Assembly (NCBI GenBank): GCA_036877525.1
Contig: JAZGTH010000008.1
Span: forward strand, 11,252,001 to 11,316,000
Reading direction: 5' to 3'
Length of the DNA stretch: 64,000 nucleotides
From: Chromobotia macracanthus
Lineage: Eukaryota; Chordata; Actinopteri; Cypriniformes; Botiidae
A program made the position numbers and the translations under genes. Below, piece by piece: positions 38,867 to 51,407 of this stretch. A model generated the notes under the pieces. It had not been told where the DNA came from. It made no database searches and worked only from the letters and a program-made list of their open reading frames with translations. The number at the start of each line of letters is the position of its first letter. Positions within the stretch are counted from its first letter, which is position 1.

Positions 38867-39126
38867 AAAACATGAAGGCACCTCTGCAAAGGTCACGATC
38901 ACGGCAGAATATCAATTTCAGCTTGACGCGAGCACCCGCTGCCAAGGAGCCTCATTATGAGAGCGAAGCCCATTCGTCTGCAGCCCACAGACCGACCCAC
39001 CGGCCCGACAGAGAGAGAGAGAAAGCAAGAGAACGAGAGAAGGAAAAAGAGCAAACACCACCGCTTTGTTCGTCCAACGGTGACACGGACGTGGAGGCCT
39101 TGCTCGCTCGCCTACGCGCCCTCTGA
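38867..39126 (+). CDS. Terminal coding exon of an unrecognised protein
   Basis: This is the best coding evidence in the window. A long pyrimidine tract ends in CTGCAG at 38861-38866, a textbook 3' splice site. The frame is open from the splice site through ATG at 38872 to a double stop TGATGA at 39124. From the ATG it encodes 84 residues. The product starts MKAPLQRSRSRQNINF, is basic and hydrophilic, has a low-complexity Arg/Glu stretch at about residues 46-62, and ends in a leucine-rich segment DVEALLARLRAL that could form a short amphipathic helix. There is no membrane segment or signal peptide. Synonymous positions vary as in real coding DNA, and the other two frames are closed early in the exon. 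The frame continues upstream of the ATG to the splice site with two bases left over, so this may be the C-terminal end of a longer protein (a phase-1 junction) or a small ORF whose start lies just after a spliced 5' UTR. I do not recognise the family and assign no function. Confidence 0.7.
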
Positions 39127-39202
39127 TGACATCACCTCATCTTCAACCGGCTCCACCTACGCGCCCTTTGATGACATCACCACCTTATCTACGACCGGCT
39201 CC
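39111..39202 (+). repeat. 45-bp tandem duplication across the stop codon
   Basis: Unit 1 starts at 39111 and unit 2 at 39156. Both begin CCTACGCGCC, continue through a TGATGACATCACC block and end in ACCGGCTCC. Unit 2 has a three-base insertion and several substitutions. Unit 1 includes the last codons of the open frame (Leu-Arg-Ala-Leu-stop). Unit 2 encodes the same Leu-Arg-Ala-Leu-stop in the same register, with CTT in place of CTC for the last leucine. Confidence 0.85.
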
Positions 39203-39905
39203 GCGGACCTTCGTCCTGACCTCTGTGTTCACTCTGGTGATTGCCAGACAAGAAAGAATAACACAGGGGGTTGCAGTCACCTTTTGCTAATAAATGCTGT
39301 CAGGTTGTTGTTACACACACACACACACAAACAGGAAAAGTCTTAACAATTAACCTTTTCTTTTTGCTTCCTCTGACCTTTTACCTTCAACAACAGACTT
39401 GTTGTCCACTGAAGTCATTGTGCTAGTCTGGTCCAGCTTGAAAACCTGAAGCTTCAGTCGTTGCTGTCGTTTATTAAGCACCTAATTACTGAACCGTTTA
39501 GAATGACCTTTGGGCTGAGCACCTGTTTCTTTTTTTAATGTAATAACCAGAGCAATTATTATTCTTTAAAACGCTTTACGCTGTCGCCTAAAGATGAAGC
39601 TGTGGTGTGTGTATTTTCACACACATAGATGCTCTTTGTAGATGCTTTCAGCACTGTGCAACTTATCAGATCAGATTTATTTTTTCCAGAATCCTTAGTC
39701 ACGCTGCTGTCCCTGTGTTTTCTGCTTTCATATAAAAATATTTTAACAAAATAACTTCCCTCGAGCGTCACATAGCTGTACCTGCATATGTAAATGTTTG
39801 AAACAAATAATCACATTTCTACATTTTTGTCTTCTTTGTATTACCTTAAACCAAGTTTGTATTTGTGTGCATGTAATCAAATAAATCTCAAAGTTGTATA
39901 TTATG
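39127..39905 (+). other. Probable 3' UTR with two poly(A) signals
   Basis: The sequence after the double stop has two AATAAA hexamers. The one at 39289-39294 is followed within 10-20 bases by a T/G-rich stretch, as expected of a proximal cleavage site. The one at 39880-39885 would give a longer transcript of about 0.8 kb of UTR. A short CA tract lies at 39312-39328. The first 75 bases contain the second copy of the 45-bp duplication described separately. Assignment as UTR is inferred from the exon upstream; no transcript is available. Confidence 0.5.
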
Positions 39906-42900
39906 CATAAAATCTTTATACCTAAAAACAATATTATCAGTGTCTACCTATATATGTTGTTTTTGTTTTTGAATTATAAGTGCGGTTCGTTTTGTCATCT
40001 GAAGATGGTACTATGCAAAAGCAGCAGTTGTGAAGCAGTGTTTGTATAACTCAGAGAACCTGTCTGATATAATACACACTCCTCTGCACATTTTGTTTTG
40101 CAGTCTGCTGTTCTGATTATCTTCTGTCCTTTTGTCTTTGCTTGTCACACGCTCAGTTTTTCGTTTGCATACGTTCGTCTGTTTCATTGTGCGTGCGCCT
40201 GCACATGTTTGTCTCTTACATGTGCAGGTAATTGGCAGGTTTTCGCATTCCTCATAATGTTTTGGGTGTTCTGCTGTCACTGATGTGATTTTCCTCTTTA
40301 CTGCTCTCAATCAGGCGTGACATCACAATGAGATTACCTATGAAATCACATCTCGTTCTCTCTCTCTCTCACGCTTTCTTTCTCTTCCTGGACCTGCTGC
40401 ACTCACGTCAGGCTCTTTTGGTTTTTTGAAACGACATTACTGTTATTGCATACACGTTATTGGGGTGAAATGTTTCAAATAAAATAAGTGAAAGAACTCT
40501 TCTTTGGCTTGGCTGTAAAACAATACAAATGTCACTTTTATTTCATTACATTGACAGTGTCAGCTTCCCTTATTATAAGAGGCTGCTTGTGTTTCCTGCA
40601 TCCGGTGTTCATTCAGAAATCTCATTTTATGCACGGTTACCTGAGCGGTTGAGGGCAGAGAGACTCGCACCTCCTGCAGAGATGAAAGCCTCCTCCACCC
40701 ACAATCACACTGTTTATTGTATTGTAAATAATAATTAGTGCTGTTTCCAAAGGCATACATGCAAATTTAATTAATCCAGTGGAAATGGGGGAGGTGGGCC
40801 TGGCTCATGGACGCTCCTCGTGTCTCCTCCTGACATTAGCAGGGCTCTGGAGTTACCCGGTAAGCCATTATATTATGGGAGTGTAGGCTGTGTAAAGATA
40901 AAGAATATAAACTTCTTACTGGGCTTTTCAGTTCAGTGTGTGGGTGGGGATGAGATTCTTTTGTTTTCATTTTCTTTTGCCATTACATGTCTTTTCATGT
41001 CACGCAATTTTAGCCTTTTACTTTTTGTTCTGAGATATTTTTGTGCCTTAATATCTGGTAATCTAGCCAGAGTCTAGTTCAGCTGATGGTTAAGTTGCTT
41101 GGAGAGAGCTGCTTTCTTTCAGAATATCACTCAGAATGGCCTTCTGTATGATGAAATAACCCCCAGTGCACTGTTGTACTGAGCTGAACTCCGAGTGCAG
41201 ACAATGTAAACTGTTGCAAGTTGCCAATGCAAAACCAATGCAAGTTGCTTCCAAAGTTCTCCTTAAACTTTACTGTTTTTGTGTTGCCATTGGAAGAAAG
41301 TACACGACACTGTTGGTATCACAGTATAGTACAAACCTCTTTTAAAACATTGTGGTGTTGTTCTGATAGTTTAAGAACTGAGCTAAAGTGTGTGTGACTG
41401 TTTTGTACTGAGCTACATGTTGCTTGCAAAAGACTTGAGGATAGATAAAAATCACATCACCCAGCGCTCAGGTTGGATGGATCTTATTCTTTGAAACCAA
41501 TAAGCCAGGAAACATCGTAATGGTTATAATAATTCTCTCGCCTCATCCATTCAAATGTTCTGTACATGCCGTGCACTTCCCACAGCCTAAATGGACCCCA
41601 CACTTCCCACAGTTACTGAAGAATAAAAGAGGTCCTCACAACAACAGGTCAGGATAGTGCAGTCTAACAGTGTTTACCAAGGCATCGATTGTCCTTTTAT
41701 TGTGGAATAAATGGAAATCATATCGGCTTGCATCTGTGTCCAAACCGTCGCCTGTCACACGTCCACTTTCCAGGGAACCATGATTCTGTTTCTCCGCTCT
41801 TTTTATTTGTGTTTGCTCGTCCGGAGCGTTAGACTCCCTGCAGGCAGCGTGCAGTGTCTGTCCTTAGTGGGATCAGAGCTCCGATCAGCACTACGGACAG
41901 CTCCTGCCAAAGAAATGCTAATGGAGCAAAGCCTTCCTCTCTCCCCTCTGTGCTGCCATCAGACGGGCACGCTCTCTCACCACATCCCCTTCTAAATGAT
42001 CTACTGCTGCCGCAAGCACAACCCAGAGAGAGAAGACGGCAGATGTTCTGTGCTTCCGTGTCCCATGTTCCTCTCAGTTCTGATTCTTTTTTTTAAAACC
42101 TCTCCTTATTTTTTCATGAACTGCTTCTTTTCTTCTCCTGTCTTGTCCTTTTGGCTTTTTCCCTATTCCAAGAAGATAACAAGAAATAACCTTCGCCTGA
42201 CAGGACAAGCCAGAGAGGCAGAGCATATGAAATTCTGTTGCATGTAGTGCTGCCCGAGCAGTAACCAACGCCAAATCAAGAACTACATGGTCCGCGAGGC
42301 AAACAAGATCTCTTCCTTCCTTTGTAATCTCTGCTGTCAGCCAGACTTACACAGGAGGGCAGAAGGGGTTAAAGGGGCAAGAATGTTCTATTTCAGTAGG
42401 CCTTCCTCAAGACATGCAGCAGGACAAGAGCGAGTACAACAGCTCAGTGTCCTGGTGTCATGTCAGCTGAGTACGGAGGTCAAATGGATGTGGTCAAAGG
42501 AGCCTGTGAGCTGCCATGCTTGTTTGTGTTTGTGCTGTTACAATGAGGCAGATGTGGTTCTTACTTTTAAATTACATTAATGAACGCTTGAGATGGCTTA
42601 AAATGATGTTTTGATCATAAATGGAACACTCTTTCATGGTTATTACGATGTTCTGTTTTGGTGCTATGCTTTGTACTGTAAGTGTTTCTGTTTTTTATTC
42701 TCTCTGTTGGATGTGAATCCACTTGACAGACGGTCCTCAATAACAATGTGAAGGTCTGGCTGTTCTCTGTCTGTAGCAACCAAGACGAACACAGACTGTC
42801 CAACTGGAGAAAGAGAAACCGACATCTGTTGGTTTTTGTAGATGCATTGATGCATCTCAATCTGCCATCGCAAAGCCGTTCCTCCAGGCAACAACACAAA

Positions 42901-43462
42901 CAAGATCGAGGGGGAAGAAGAATTTTCTTTATTGAACAGTTGTGTGCTTGTGTGTATAATTTAAAGGGAATCAAAGCATATTGTGTGGCAGCTTGCAGTC
43001 TGCTCGGGTTTAATTGGAGATGGGGAGAGTGAAGGCAGATGTGAGTTAAGACTGTTAAACTCGCATTACCGGAATGTATCTTTACCCTCCACCCACGTTC
43101 AGAGACTGGACAAATATGTTCACCAAGGTCACATACTATGTGGAAGTGAGAACTGAAACAGAAATACCGTGGACTGAGTCCACATGGGAAATCTGGGATT
43201 GTAACTTAAATTTGGACATAAACTGAAAGTTTTAGCATTTTTAAATGTTACATTATGGAATAAATGAATGAGATGTATTTATGATTCTGCAGTATTTATT
43301 GGTCGCCAGTCAAACGCGAGGAAATTTGTGACACTGACCAAGTTCAATTCAGGTAATTTTCAATACAACCTATAATGCTGATAATGTAAATTTTAACGGG
43401 AAAAAATGCAACAATACAAAATTGAGGTATTAGTGGTTTTAGTTTTTTCCACCCACTGTATG
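39906..43462. other. Noncoding, no recognised gene
   Basis: It lies downstream of the likely gene end. Frames at 41711-42274 and 42287-43032 overlap in several registers and strands with no splice or domain support. Confidence 0.45.
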
Positions 43463-43713
43463 AAGTGAAAGTGACATATTTGTCAGATATGGCAAGCCAT
43501 ACACGAAATGTGACCTCTGCATTTAACCATCACTGGTGAGGAGTGAACACACACACAGAGCAGTGGGCAGCACACTGCTGCACCCGGGGAGCAATCAAGG
43601 GTTAGGTGTCTTGCTCAAGGGCACTTCAGTTGCTACCTGCCAGTGCTGGACTCAAACCAGCAACCTTCTGATCACAAACCCGACTCACTTACCAGTAGGT
43701 CACAACTGCACCC
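43463..43713 (-). mobile_element. tRNA-derived SINE, second type (family C), minus strand
   Basis: On the minus strand it begins with GGGTGCAGTTGTGACCTACT. A box B-like GGTTTGAGTCC lies at 43648-43658 (reverse complement), followed by TGCCCTTGAGCAAGACACC, CCCCGGGTGCAGCAG and a tail with GTCACTTTCACTT. This body is characteristic of a SINE type very common in teleosts and distinct from the family B copies here. Confidence 0.85.
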
Positions 43714-43760
43714 TGTATATGTAGATATATATGCTGATATAATCTTATATACAAACACAA

Positions 43761-43950
43761 TTGTTCATTGTTCAAGTCATTGTCCATGAACTAATGTTAA
43801 CAGATAAAACATGATTTAAAAATGTATTTGTGAATGTTAAAATCAGCATTTACTAAGACTAATAAATAGTGCAGAAGTATTTAGTTGTGTGTGTTAACTA
43901 AAAGAGTTGACTAATGTTAACAAATGGAACCTTATTGTAAAGTGTTACCC
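43761..43950 (-). mobile_element. hAT-like DNA transposon fragment
   Basis: It ends in CAAATGGAACCTTATTGTAA followed by AGTGTTACC, the terminus of an abundant fish element whose other orientation reads GGTAACACTTTACAATAAGG. Internal TTGTTCATTGTTC, ACTAATGTTAACAGATAAAAC and ACTAATGTTAACAAATGG repeats match the same family. Only one terminus is seen. The superfamily label is from recall and is tentative. Confidence 0.65.
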
Positions 43951-44007
43951 CTTTAACACCTGTGAGTGTATACATTTAACATCTGTATTGCCGAAACAGT
44001 TGCAGAC

Positions 44008-44029
44008 GTGTGTGTGTGTGTGTGTGTGT
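44008..44029. repeat. (GT)n microsatellite
   Basis: About 11 GT units. Confidence 0.95.
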
Positions 44030-45849
44030 TAATTACAGCAGGGTTGAGTGTGTAGTCTCATTTTCTACACTAACAGGCACTTCAGTCCAGGAAAAAGAGG
44101 AAATCACTCCTGACAGAAGCAAGTACCTCACCTCTCTTAGTGTCCCACATTAAGAGACACGGCCCTCCACAGTTAAGCTCTGATGAAGACTCCCCTTCTC
44201 ATTTTCTGTTTCACACACACTTTCTCTCTTCTCGTCTTAATCACGTAACGGCTGTACATGTCCCTGGAAACAAAACTCAGCTTCTACTAATACTCTGAGT
44301 CCTTCTAGGTTTGGACGAGGTCTTTTGTCGGGTATTGTAACAAGTCTGCAGGGAAATTTCTCTGGTGTGAGCCAGAGTAGACAGAAGGCTTGACACTTTC
44401 TGTCATATCTCTATCTCCACGCTCTGCCAGACTTCCTGATCTTAAATGAGCTGGTCTGATCTTCTTCCTTTCACAGCGCATCTCATTTCTCTCCTCATGC
44501 GTCTGTTGTCCTCCTCACAGCTAAAAATCCCTCCACACAAATCATCTTCCACCTGCAGAATTGATCAGCTCTTTGACCTTCTCTCCCCCCTGGGTTTCTG
44601 TCTCACCAGTCTGTCCTTTGCTTCATGTTTTGTGGATCATTTTCACCAAAAATGGATAAACCTGCTTTCTGGGATGTTCCTTGTCTTATTATTTTTCTTC
44701 CTCCCCACAATCTCCTGACATTGTCGTCTTGCTGAACAAAAGGCTCACACCATTTAAACTGCTAAAGGTTTTTCACTCTGAAGAGGCACTTGTGGTAGTT
44801 CCTAACCTTCCTAACCAGCGGGTTTTACAGTAAGGGCAGCAGAATCCATCAGGGGCTTTAGCCAACCAGAGCAGCCGAGGCACCTGCTTGAGCGTGATTG
44901 CATTTGATTCAGGATAATCCAGCACCTTCTCTTCTCTAAAATGTTCATTCCTAGTCTATTTCTATCTCAAGGACAGGTCCTGTGAGAAAAGACGGCCTCA
45001 ATCGCTGATAGAGGCCATGGTGTACTTTAAGAAAAGCCTTTTTGGGCTTCCAGCAATAAGAGAAGTTTAAGGAACTCTGAGCCTTCTTTTAACTCGGATG
45101 CTCATTATTGGCTCAGGCAAATGTGCTTAGTGGTTCAGCAAAATTCCCCAGCCTTGTTTCTAACAAAGAGTCACTAATCGTTACTCTGCATGGAAACGAG
45201 GGTAAATTAGACTTTCACAGGGGGAGAATTGTTAAACTCAGTTCAGATCAGCTTGGAGGTGAGAATGTGTCCAAATATAAATTCTAGAAGGTGTTACAAC
45301 ATTGTCTGTAAACTTTGTGTTAAGGCCTCCTCAGAAACACAGTGTATAAATAGACTGAATGTGTCCACTGTGTGAGTCAGAGGTTGTCAGCAAAGCTTAA
45401 GTTAGAGGGTGGGTGTTGGGGGAAGGAGGGCGGGTGCCCTTTTCTGTGCTTTTACACAGAGAATCATAATCATTTTCATCCAGGGAACACAGGCTGTGAA
45501 AAAGGGGTTTGTCCAGTTGGGGAATCTTTGGCTCCCTGTTTCCACAAGCTCATGTTACCCCAAGCGAGTCTGTGATGGTGCGCAGGAAGGACAATGCCCA
45601 CAGCACACATGGAGGAACCACACCAGCATTCCACCAGCCTGGCTTAGAATGAACCGACTTAACAATAAATGCTTTTTATTATTGAATTTATTATTACTGT
45701 TTTTAATCCCCATAAAGCACATGCTCTTGGTATTTTAGATTTCATTTTGCTTATCAACATTTATTGATGTTTTTCCTGTTTAGCTTTTGCAGTTTGATGA
45801 ACTGTGACGAATGGATCTACACCTGAAACTTCTCAACTTCTAAAAAAAA
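44030..45849. other. Noncoding, no recognised gene
   Basis: Pyrimidine-rich at 44440-44720. The frames at 44446-44718 and 45372-45738 lack coding features. Confidence 0.45.
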
Positions 45850-46030
45850 AGGTAATAAAAAGGGTTCCATAGAAGAACCATTTCATTTTTCAACCAAAGA
45901 ACATTTCTTTTTAACCATTTTGTAGTCAGAACCTTTTTCCACTACAAAGAAACTTCTGTGCAACAAAAGTTCTTTGTGGAACCAAACAGCTCACCAAAGA
46001 TTGTTTTAAGAACCATTATTTTTAAAGGTG
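45850..46030. mobile_element. MITE-like repeat (AAAGGGTTCC type), family H
   Basis: The left end AAAAAGGGTTCCATAGAAGAACC and the right end TTTTAAGAACCATTATTTTT contain repeated GGTTC/GAACC and AAAGAAC/GTTCTTT blocks that fold back on each other. This is a well-known type of teleost repeat. No ORF. Confidence 0.6.
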
Positions 46031-46939
46031 AAGGTGTGTGGTTTCAGGTTAACCAGAAAGTAAATGCTGAAAGATTTGCAGAAGGAAATAAATGTGGACA
46101 TTTAAAGCACTCAGGAACCATTCATCATGTTCTTTAGATAATGAAAGATGTAAAAGGTTCTGGAATCATGGAACTGGTCTGTTCATGTGCCTTTAATCTA
46201 CCTCAGAAAAAGCTTTTTATAATAATGATGGTTCATAAAGCTCAGACTGAGAGAGAATAACTCAAATGTCGGGTTTGGAGCACAGTGCAAGTACAAAGTG
46301 GCAGCCTTTGATCTCCACAGCAGCAGTGACAGCGACTGGGCGGGTGGAACCATGCGGAGGGTCTTTCGGGATTCATTATCCTGTTTGTGAGTCTTTTTAA
46401 TGATGGGGGTGGTCCCTTTTTACACAGAGTCACAACAGAGAGACGTTTATGCACACTCACAACACACACATCTGCACAGAGGAGCTGTCAGCATTTTCTA
46501 ATTATTGTTTAAGATCCATTAAAATTATTTCCTCAATTCACACTTTTCATGGCAATTACTTCTGACTATTAGGAACGTCTGATAATAGGAATACAATCAG
46601 TGCTTATAAAGAAAGCTTGATAAATGGGTGACTCCAGAGACAACCCTAACAATTAACTGTTTAGCTTGGCTATATTGTCATTTATTCTTCATTTAATGTC
46701 TTAAGGGACAGAGTTCTGCTTATTATATTGTATTTTAATTAAAACTGTCCCCAGATCATGTTCCAGGATTGAGAATAAACAGGGCAGATCACTTGCTATG
46801 ATAAATACCTCACATCAACTCTAAAGTGATTAATCAATCAATCTTGGCAAATATTGTTTTACACACAAGCTATAGAATTACAAGCGTGTGATTTGGCTTC
46901 TGTCAAATGTTACACAATGAAGGAATCTAATTATCTCTT

Positions 46940-47577
46940 AAGCCGGGTGCACACTGTACAATTTTTGCAATGATTTTGCTGTCTGTGACAACTTTGGGAA
47001 GTGTACAAAAATTTTCGTCGTAGGGCGGAATTGGCAGTAATTGGCTAGAGTGACTTGCACGCTTTGACTTTTGACAATTAACCTCTGTCACAGAATTACA
47101 GAAATGCTGGGTTTCATTCCTGCAAGAACCAATAGAAGCGCAGTAAGTGATGATGTCATTGTGTGTGAGAGAGGAAGAGAGACGTTCGTTTTTTATACTA
47201 AGGTTTATACTAGCTTGTTTATATGATGTGCAACATAAACATCTTGCTAATTTCAGTCTGATTTCGAACTAATTGTATCGTGCGATCGTAACGTAACAAG
47301 AACGTTTCGAGTGTTACTGTTTCATTAAGGGTTTGAGAACGAAACACCCAGGCAGTGCTGTCAATCAAAGGTAAAGTCTTAAGATGTATACTGTACAGAC
47401 TGACATTTAAGATCATTGTCACACAGTCTGTCTTGGCTTGTATGATCTCACTGGGTCATACTGCACATCTGACACTCAGAAAATATCTCACAGTAACACT
47501 CTGCTTTAACCAATCACGGGCCAGTCTCGATTATAAGATATTCCTCAAACGATTTCACACCATGTTACGCTAGACTG
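46940..47577. mobile_element. Possible diverged DNA element starting AGCCGGGTGCACACTG
   Basis: The start AGCCGGGTGCACACTGTACA followed by ATTTTTGC resembles the terminus of a fish DNA element. The interior has CGTCGTAGGGCGG and CACGGGCCAGTCTCGATTAT blocks. No convincing inverted terminus was found, so the right border is a guess. Confidence 0.3.
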
Positions 47578-48054
47578 GACGTGTCAGAACACATCAAATA
47601 TAGGCATGTCTCACTTTCCATCTCGCTGTCTCACTCTCCTCAGTTTTCTCCTCTCTTGTCCTTTGAGACAGCACTATGATGTCATATGAAGTAGAAGTGG
47701 TGTCGAACCGTTGACCTTGCTTCTCGTCAAACCAGGAATAAGAGCCTGTTAGGAAAGCTTGGTATTACCTCACTCTCCTCTGCTTCTCTCTCTGTCCCTC
47801 TCCCTTCCATCTCTGCTCTCTTTGTAAAAGGTTGAGAGGGCTGCAGTGTAAATCTACTCAAGGTGATCTGTTGGTTTCAGGCTGTCCAGCACACTGGAGT
47901 TTGTGAGTTCCACCGGCCCCTAATGTTTTAACCCTGAATGACTCCACTTTACCAAGTTGTCTACACACAACACATCAGGTTGGCTCATCCTGCCATATCA
48001 GGTTAAGTGTTAGGTAACAGGAAAACAAACAATGCATTTCTCCTTGTTGTGCTG

Positions 48055-48130
48055 TAAAAATAGTTCATCCCACATGTCCATCCAAACCTGCAGGTGTTTT
48101 TTTTTTGGTGGAACACAGAATTAATAATTT
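48055..48130 (+). mobile_element. Fragment of DNA transposon family E
   Basis: AAAAATAGTTCATCCCACAT followed by ATCCAAACCTGCAGG and GGTGGAACACAGAA matches the diagnostic AGTTCACCC, TCCAAACCTGTATG and GTGGAACACAAAA order of family E. Confidence 0.55.
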
Positions 48131-49424
48131 CATGTAATGCAGCTCTGCAATCTCATTTTTTATAAATCTATACATTCTTAAATGCTGACTAATGTTGTTT
48201 GCTTGTTTTGTCCTTTTTGAAGCTTTACAGATGCAGTCACATCAAATTTCTCTTAAAAACAGACTTTTCATTGGCTGAGTTTTTCTTTAGCTATTTATAG
48301 AGCGATTTAGTCTGAGAAATACATTTCTGAGCAACATTCTGGAACACACACTATATTATTGTTATTAAATAACTCGAACTGACATATAAAACAGTTTGGA
48401 TGAACCTCTCATTAGCTGAGAGTGCAGAATAAAGCCGTGCTGTGTTCTTTTCCCTCTGAGCATACAGAAGTAGAGCAACAGATCACAGTCACACAGAAAG
48501 CGTCTGTGGCTGTCGTTAACCGGAGTGGCAACCCCAACATCTGAAAAACAAACTGCAAATCAAATCACTCCCCTACCTACTGCACTTGTCCTCAAACTTT
48601 ATAGATATCTTTTAATATTTAACAGTCATAATTTGCCAGCAGTCCAGGATTAGTGAGAAACGCAAAGAGATGGAGCACGCACAACTCGGGTGTCGAGAAG
48701 CGGGTGTAGAAGCGTATAATTCAAAGACACATTTCAGGCATCGACGAGCGTTTTTATGGGTACATTAAAAGAGTTGCTATGGAAGAGCTTAATGAGGAGA
48801 ATTAAGATGGAGGAGAAGGAGCAGACCACAGGGTTTGCTTTAGAAAAACAAGTCTGAAAGATGTCTGATCTGATTTATATACCCTGAGTGTCATTTCCAA
48901 ATCCTCTGTCTTTTTATATCTGCTATGTAAAACAAGAGATAAATAAACAAATCTGCCTCATTAATATGTATAACCGCACGTCTACGACAGTAACAGGGTG
49001 TCAACAATGCTTTGTGATAGGAGAGGATATTTTCATCTGCTGTTGGTAAATGCACCATCAGCAATACCGCATATCTGATGTGTTTGAAATGTTACATGCT
49101 ACAACAAGAATGTTTTGCGCTGCATTATAATGTGCAAAACATGTTGCATTTATTGCAGCCCCGAAAGAAGCACAAAATCTTTCTCATTGAGACTATAATG
49201 TTAACATGTTTTGTTCTACCTGCCCACAGTTTAAGCAGATACTTGATTGCAGGGTTGGATTCTCATTATTGTATTTTTACTTTTTAAGGGTTTGTATACA
49301 TCGGAGACCCGGCGGCACATTCACGCTCCAGTAGAGGAGAGCTGGTGATGAATTAATGGTACAATGAGTTTCTAATTACCCCTGGATCACAAAACCAAGG
49401 TGGGATAGAAAAACAAGAGAAAGA

Positions 49425-49580
49425 AGCTTGTATGCTAATTATATTTAAAGTAATGCAAAGCGGTCGCATTGACAGCGAATCAAAGATCGGTTTGCCGTTC
49501 AGACTTTAATGGGCGGCTAATTGCTCCTCTCCTGTTAGTCATAGACTATTCATGTGCAATTAGCCCGTGATTCAGTCTCT
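49425..49580. promoter_or_regulatory. Possible conserved enhancer-like element
   Basis: Unique sequence with ATCAAAGAT at 49489-49497 (close to a TCF/LEF site), CTAATTG at 49517-49523 and its inverse CAATTAG at 49557-49563, plus ATGCTAATTATATT and TTTAATGGGC nearby. No transposon, simple repeat or ORF explains it. The homeodomain-plus-TCF clustering suggests a developmental enhancer, but this is inference. Confidence 0.27.
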
Positions 49581-51407
49581 GTATGAGCACTAAGGCACAG
49601 CTTTGATGTGCTACCTGTGTCCTGTGGCAGACACAGTCTAAGAGGAAACAGCACAACCTCCCACCAGTATAATACTTCTGCACTTTAAATGTTCTTTTCC
49701 TCCAGTTCTACAATCAGTTTCTGCTAATGACTCAATCATTATGCAAATAATGCCATATTGTGTTGAAATACACTGAGAATATTTAACTGAGTAGTAGCAA
49801 CTTTGGCAAATACTAAACTAAAATAATACAAGTACTAACTTAGCTATGGTTTGCAGAGCACAACAGTAAGCTTCAATAGTAACAAGCATATTAAAAGTAG
49901 CAGTGAAGCAAGAAAAAGGTGCTGGAGAGTATGATTCATTTCAACAAGTACGTTTGCTGTTTATCGCTGTTTTTGATTGAATGGTTTTAATTGTTTTAAA
50001 TTAACTTTGTTCTATTTACTGAAAGTGAATGTGTTAAAGTTGATGGTTGGAATGAATTGTTTTTGTCTGCTTTTGTAAAATACTTCCAATCACTTTTTTC
50101 TGAAGGCTTTACTGTAGTTTACCACTTTAACTAAGAGTGGCTATACAAACTTCAGCTCTAAAGTAAATTCCACAACACAGTTTTTTTAGGTAAAACGCTG
50201 CAAAGGTTTGCATATTATTGTAATCATCTTTTGACATCATGAAACATGAGTTTTGTGTTGTAGTTTTTGTTATGGGATATTTATAGTGATAAAAGACTGG
50301 ATTCACTTGACAGGCTGATAAAACTAACAAATTAAGTCCTTAAAAGTGGGAGGAACCTGTAAGACAATAAGCATCAAATCTGAGATCTAACTGTACAAGC
50401 TCTTCAAACTAATCAACATTTCATCTCTCTTATTGCCTCTCCTTATTGTTTAATACTGGAATTCTGTTTGCTTTTAGGAATGTCTGTGTGGATTTAATCA
50501 GTGCTATTCTCATGATCGGAACGTGAGGTTGGACCATGTGTGTGGTGGGAAGATTCTTCATGGTTCTGGTGAATCACATAGTCTTTGTTAAAAGCACTGA
50601 AGAGCCCAGCATTTGAAATAAAGGAGATGATAAGAGTCACTTGCTTTCATTTCCATGAGATTCTCATTACCACAGAATCCTTTTGTCTCTGAGAAGTTAA
50701 TAAAAAGCCACTAATTTTCCGCCATGATGATGATGATGACACGGAGGGGATGAATGCTGTCAGGAAATATGAAGCGAGTGATTGGTGAGGACAGAAAAAG
50801 AAGTCAAAACAAACTTAATATAGTAGGCACTAATGGGGGGGATGGAATTTAGCACACACTAATGAACGATTCATTTCAACAGCGGCAGGCAAGAGAACAA
50901 AGCTGCTCCAGTTTGGCAGGAAGCGTCTTCGATGGGTCGTTGACAATTTTACGTCCTTTTGTATTACAAGTGTTGTTTTATTTTGCACGGTGCAGAAATG
51001 GCAGCTAATTGTCATTCTGTCAATCACAAAGTTGCTTTTCGTCTCTGGTAAAACAATGGTAAGATTTCTAGTGTCCTTTTATGACCCCAGAATGTGCAAG
51101 TGTGTGTCCACAGAGATCTGCTTCAGGTGTATTTGCATTGCAAAATGCAATATCTATGGTAACCTTATTTCAACAGAGTTGATAACAGCCCTGCAGCAAA
51201 TATTTAGCAGCTCTGCGTGACAGGGGTGTCATTGCACCTGTTTTTTGAGGGGCACTAGTGGCAGTTTTGGCTCACTCTGTGCCCTTGGCCAGATAAGACA
51301 GGAAAAAGTGGTATAGTTTTAGTAAGGATAAAAGTTATGTCAAATACAAATGTAAATGTTTCTGATTTTATTTCTGATACTATTTTAGACCTTACAGTAT
51401 GATAGAT
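49581..51407. other. Noncoding, no recognised gene
   Basis: AT-rich, with a short (GAT)n run at 50723-50739. No credible exon. Confidence 0.45.

Noticed and set aside
38957..39346. 129-codon ORF overlapping the coding exon in another frame
   Set aside because: Its frame is closed twice between the splice acceptor and its start. Wobble pattern and acceptor favour the frame ending at 39126.
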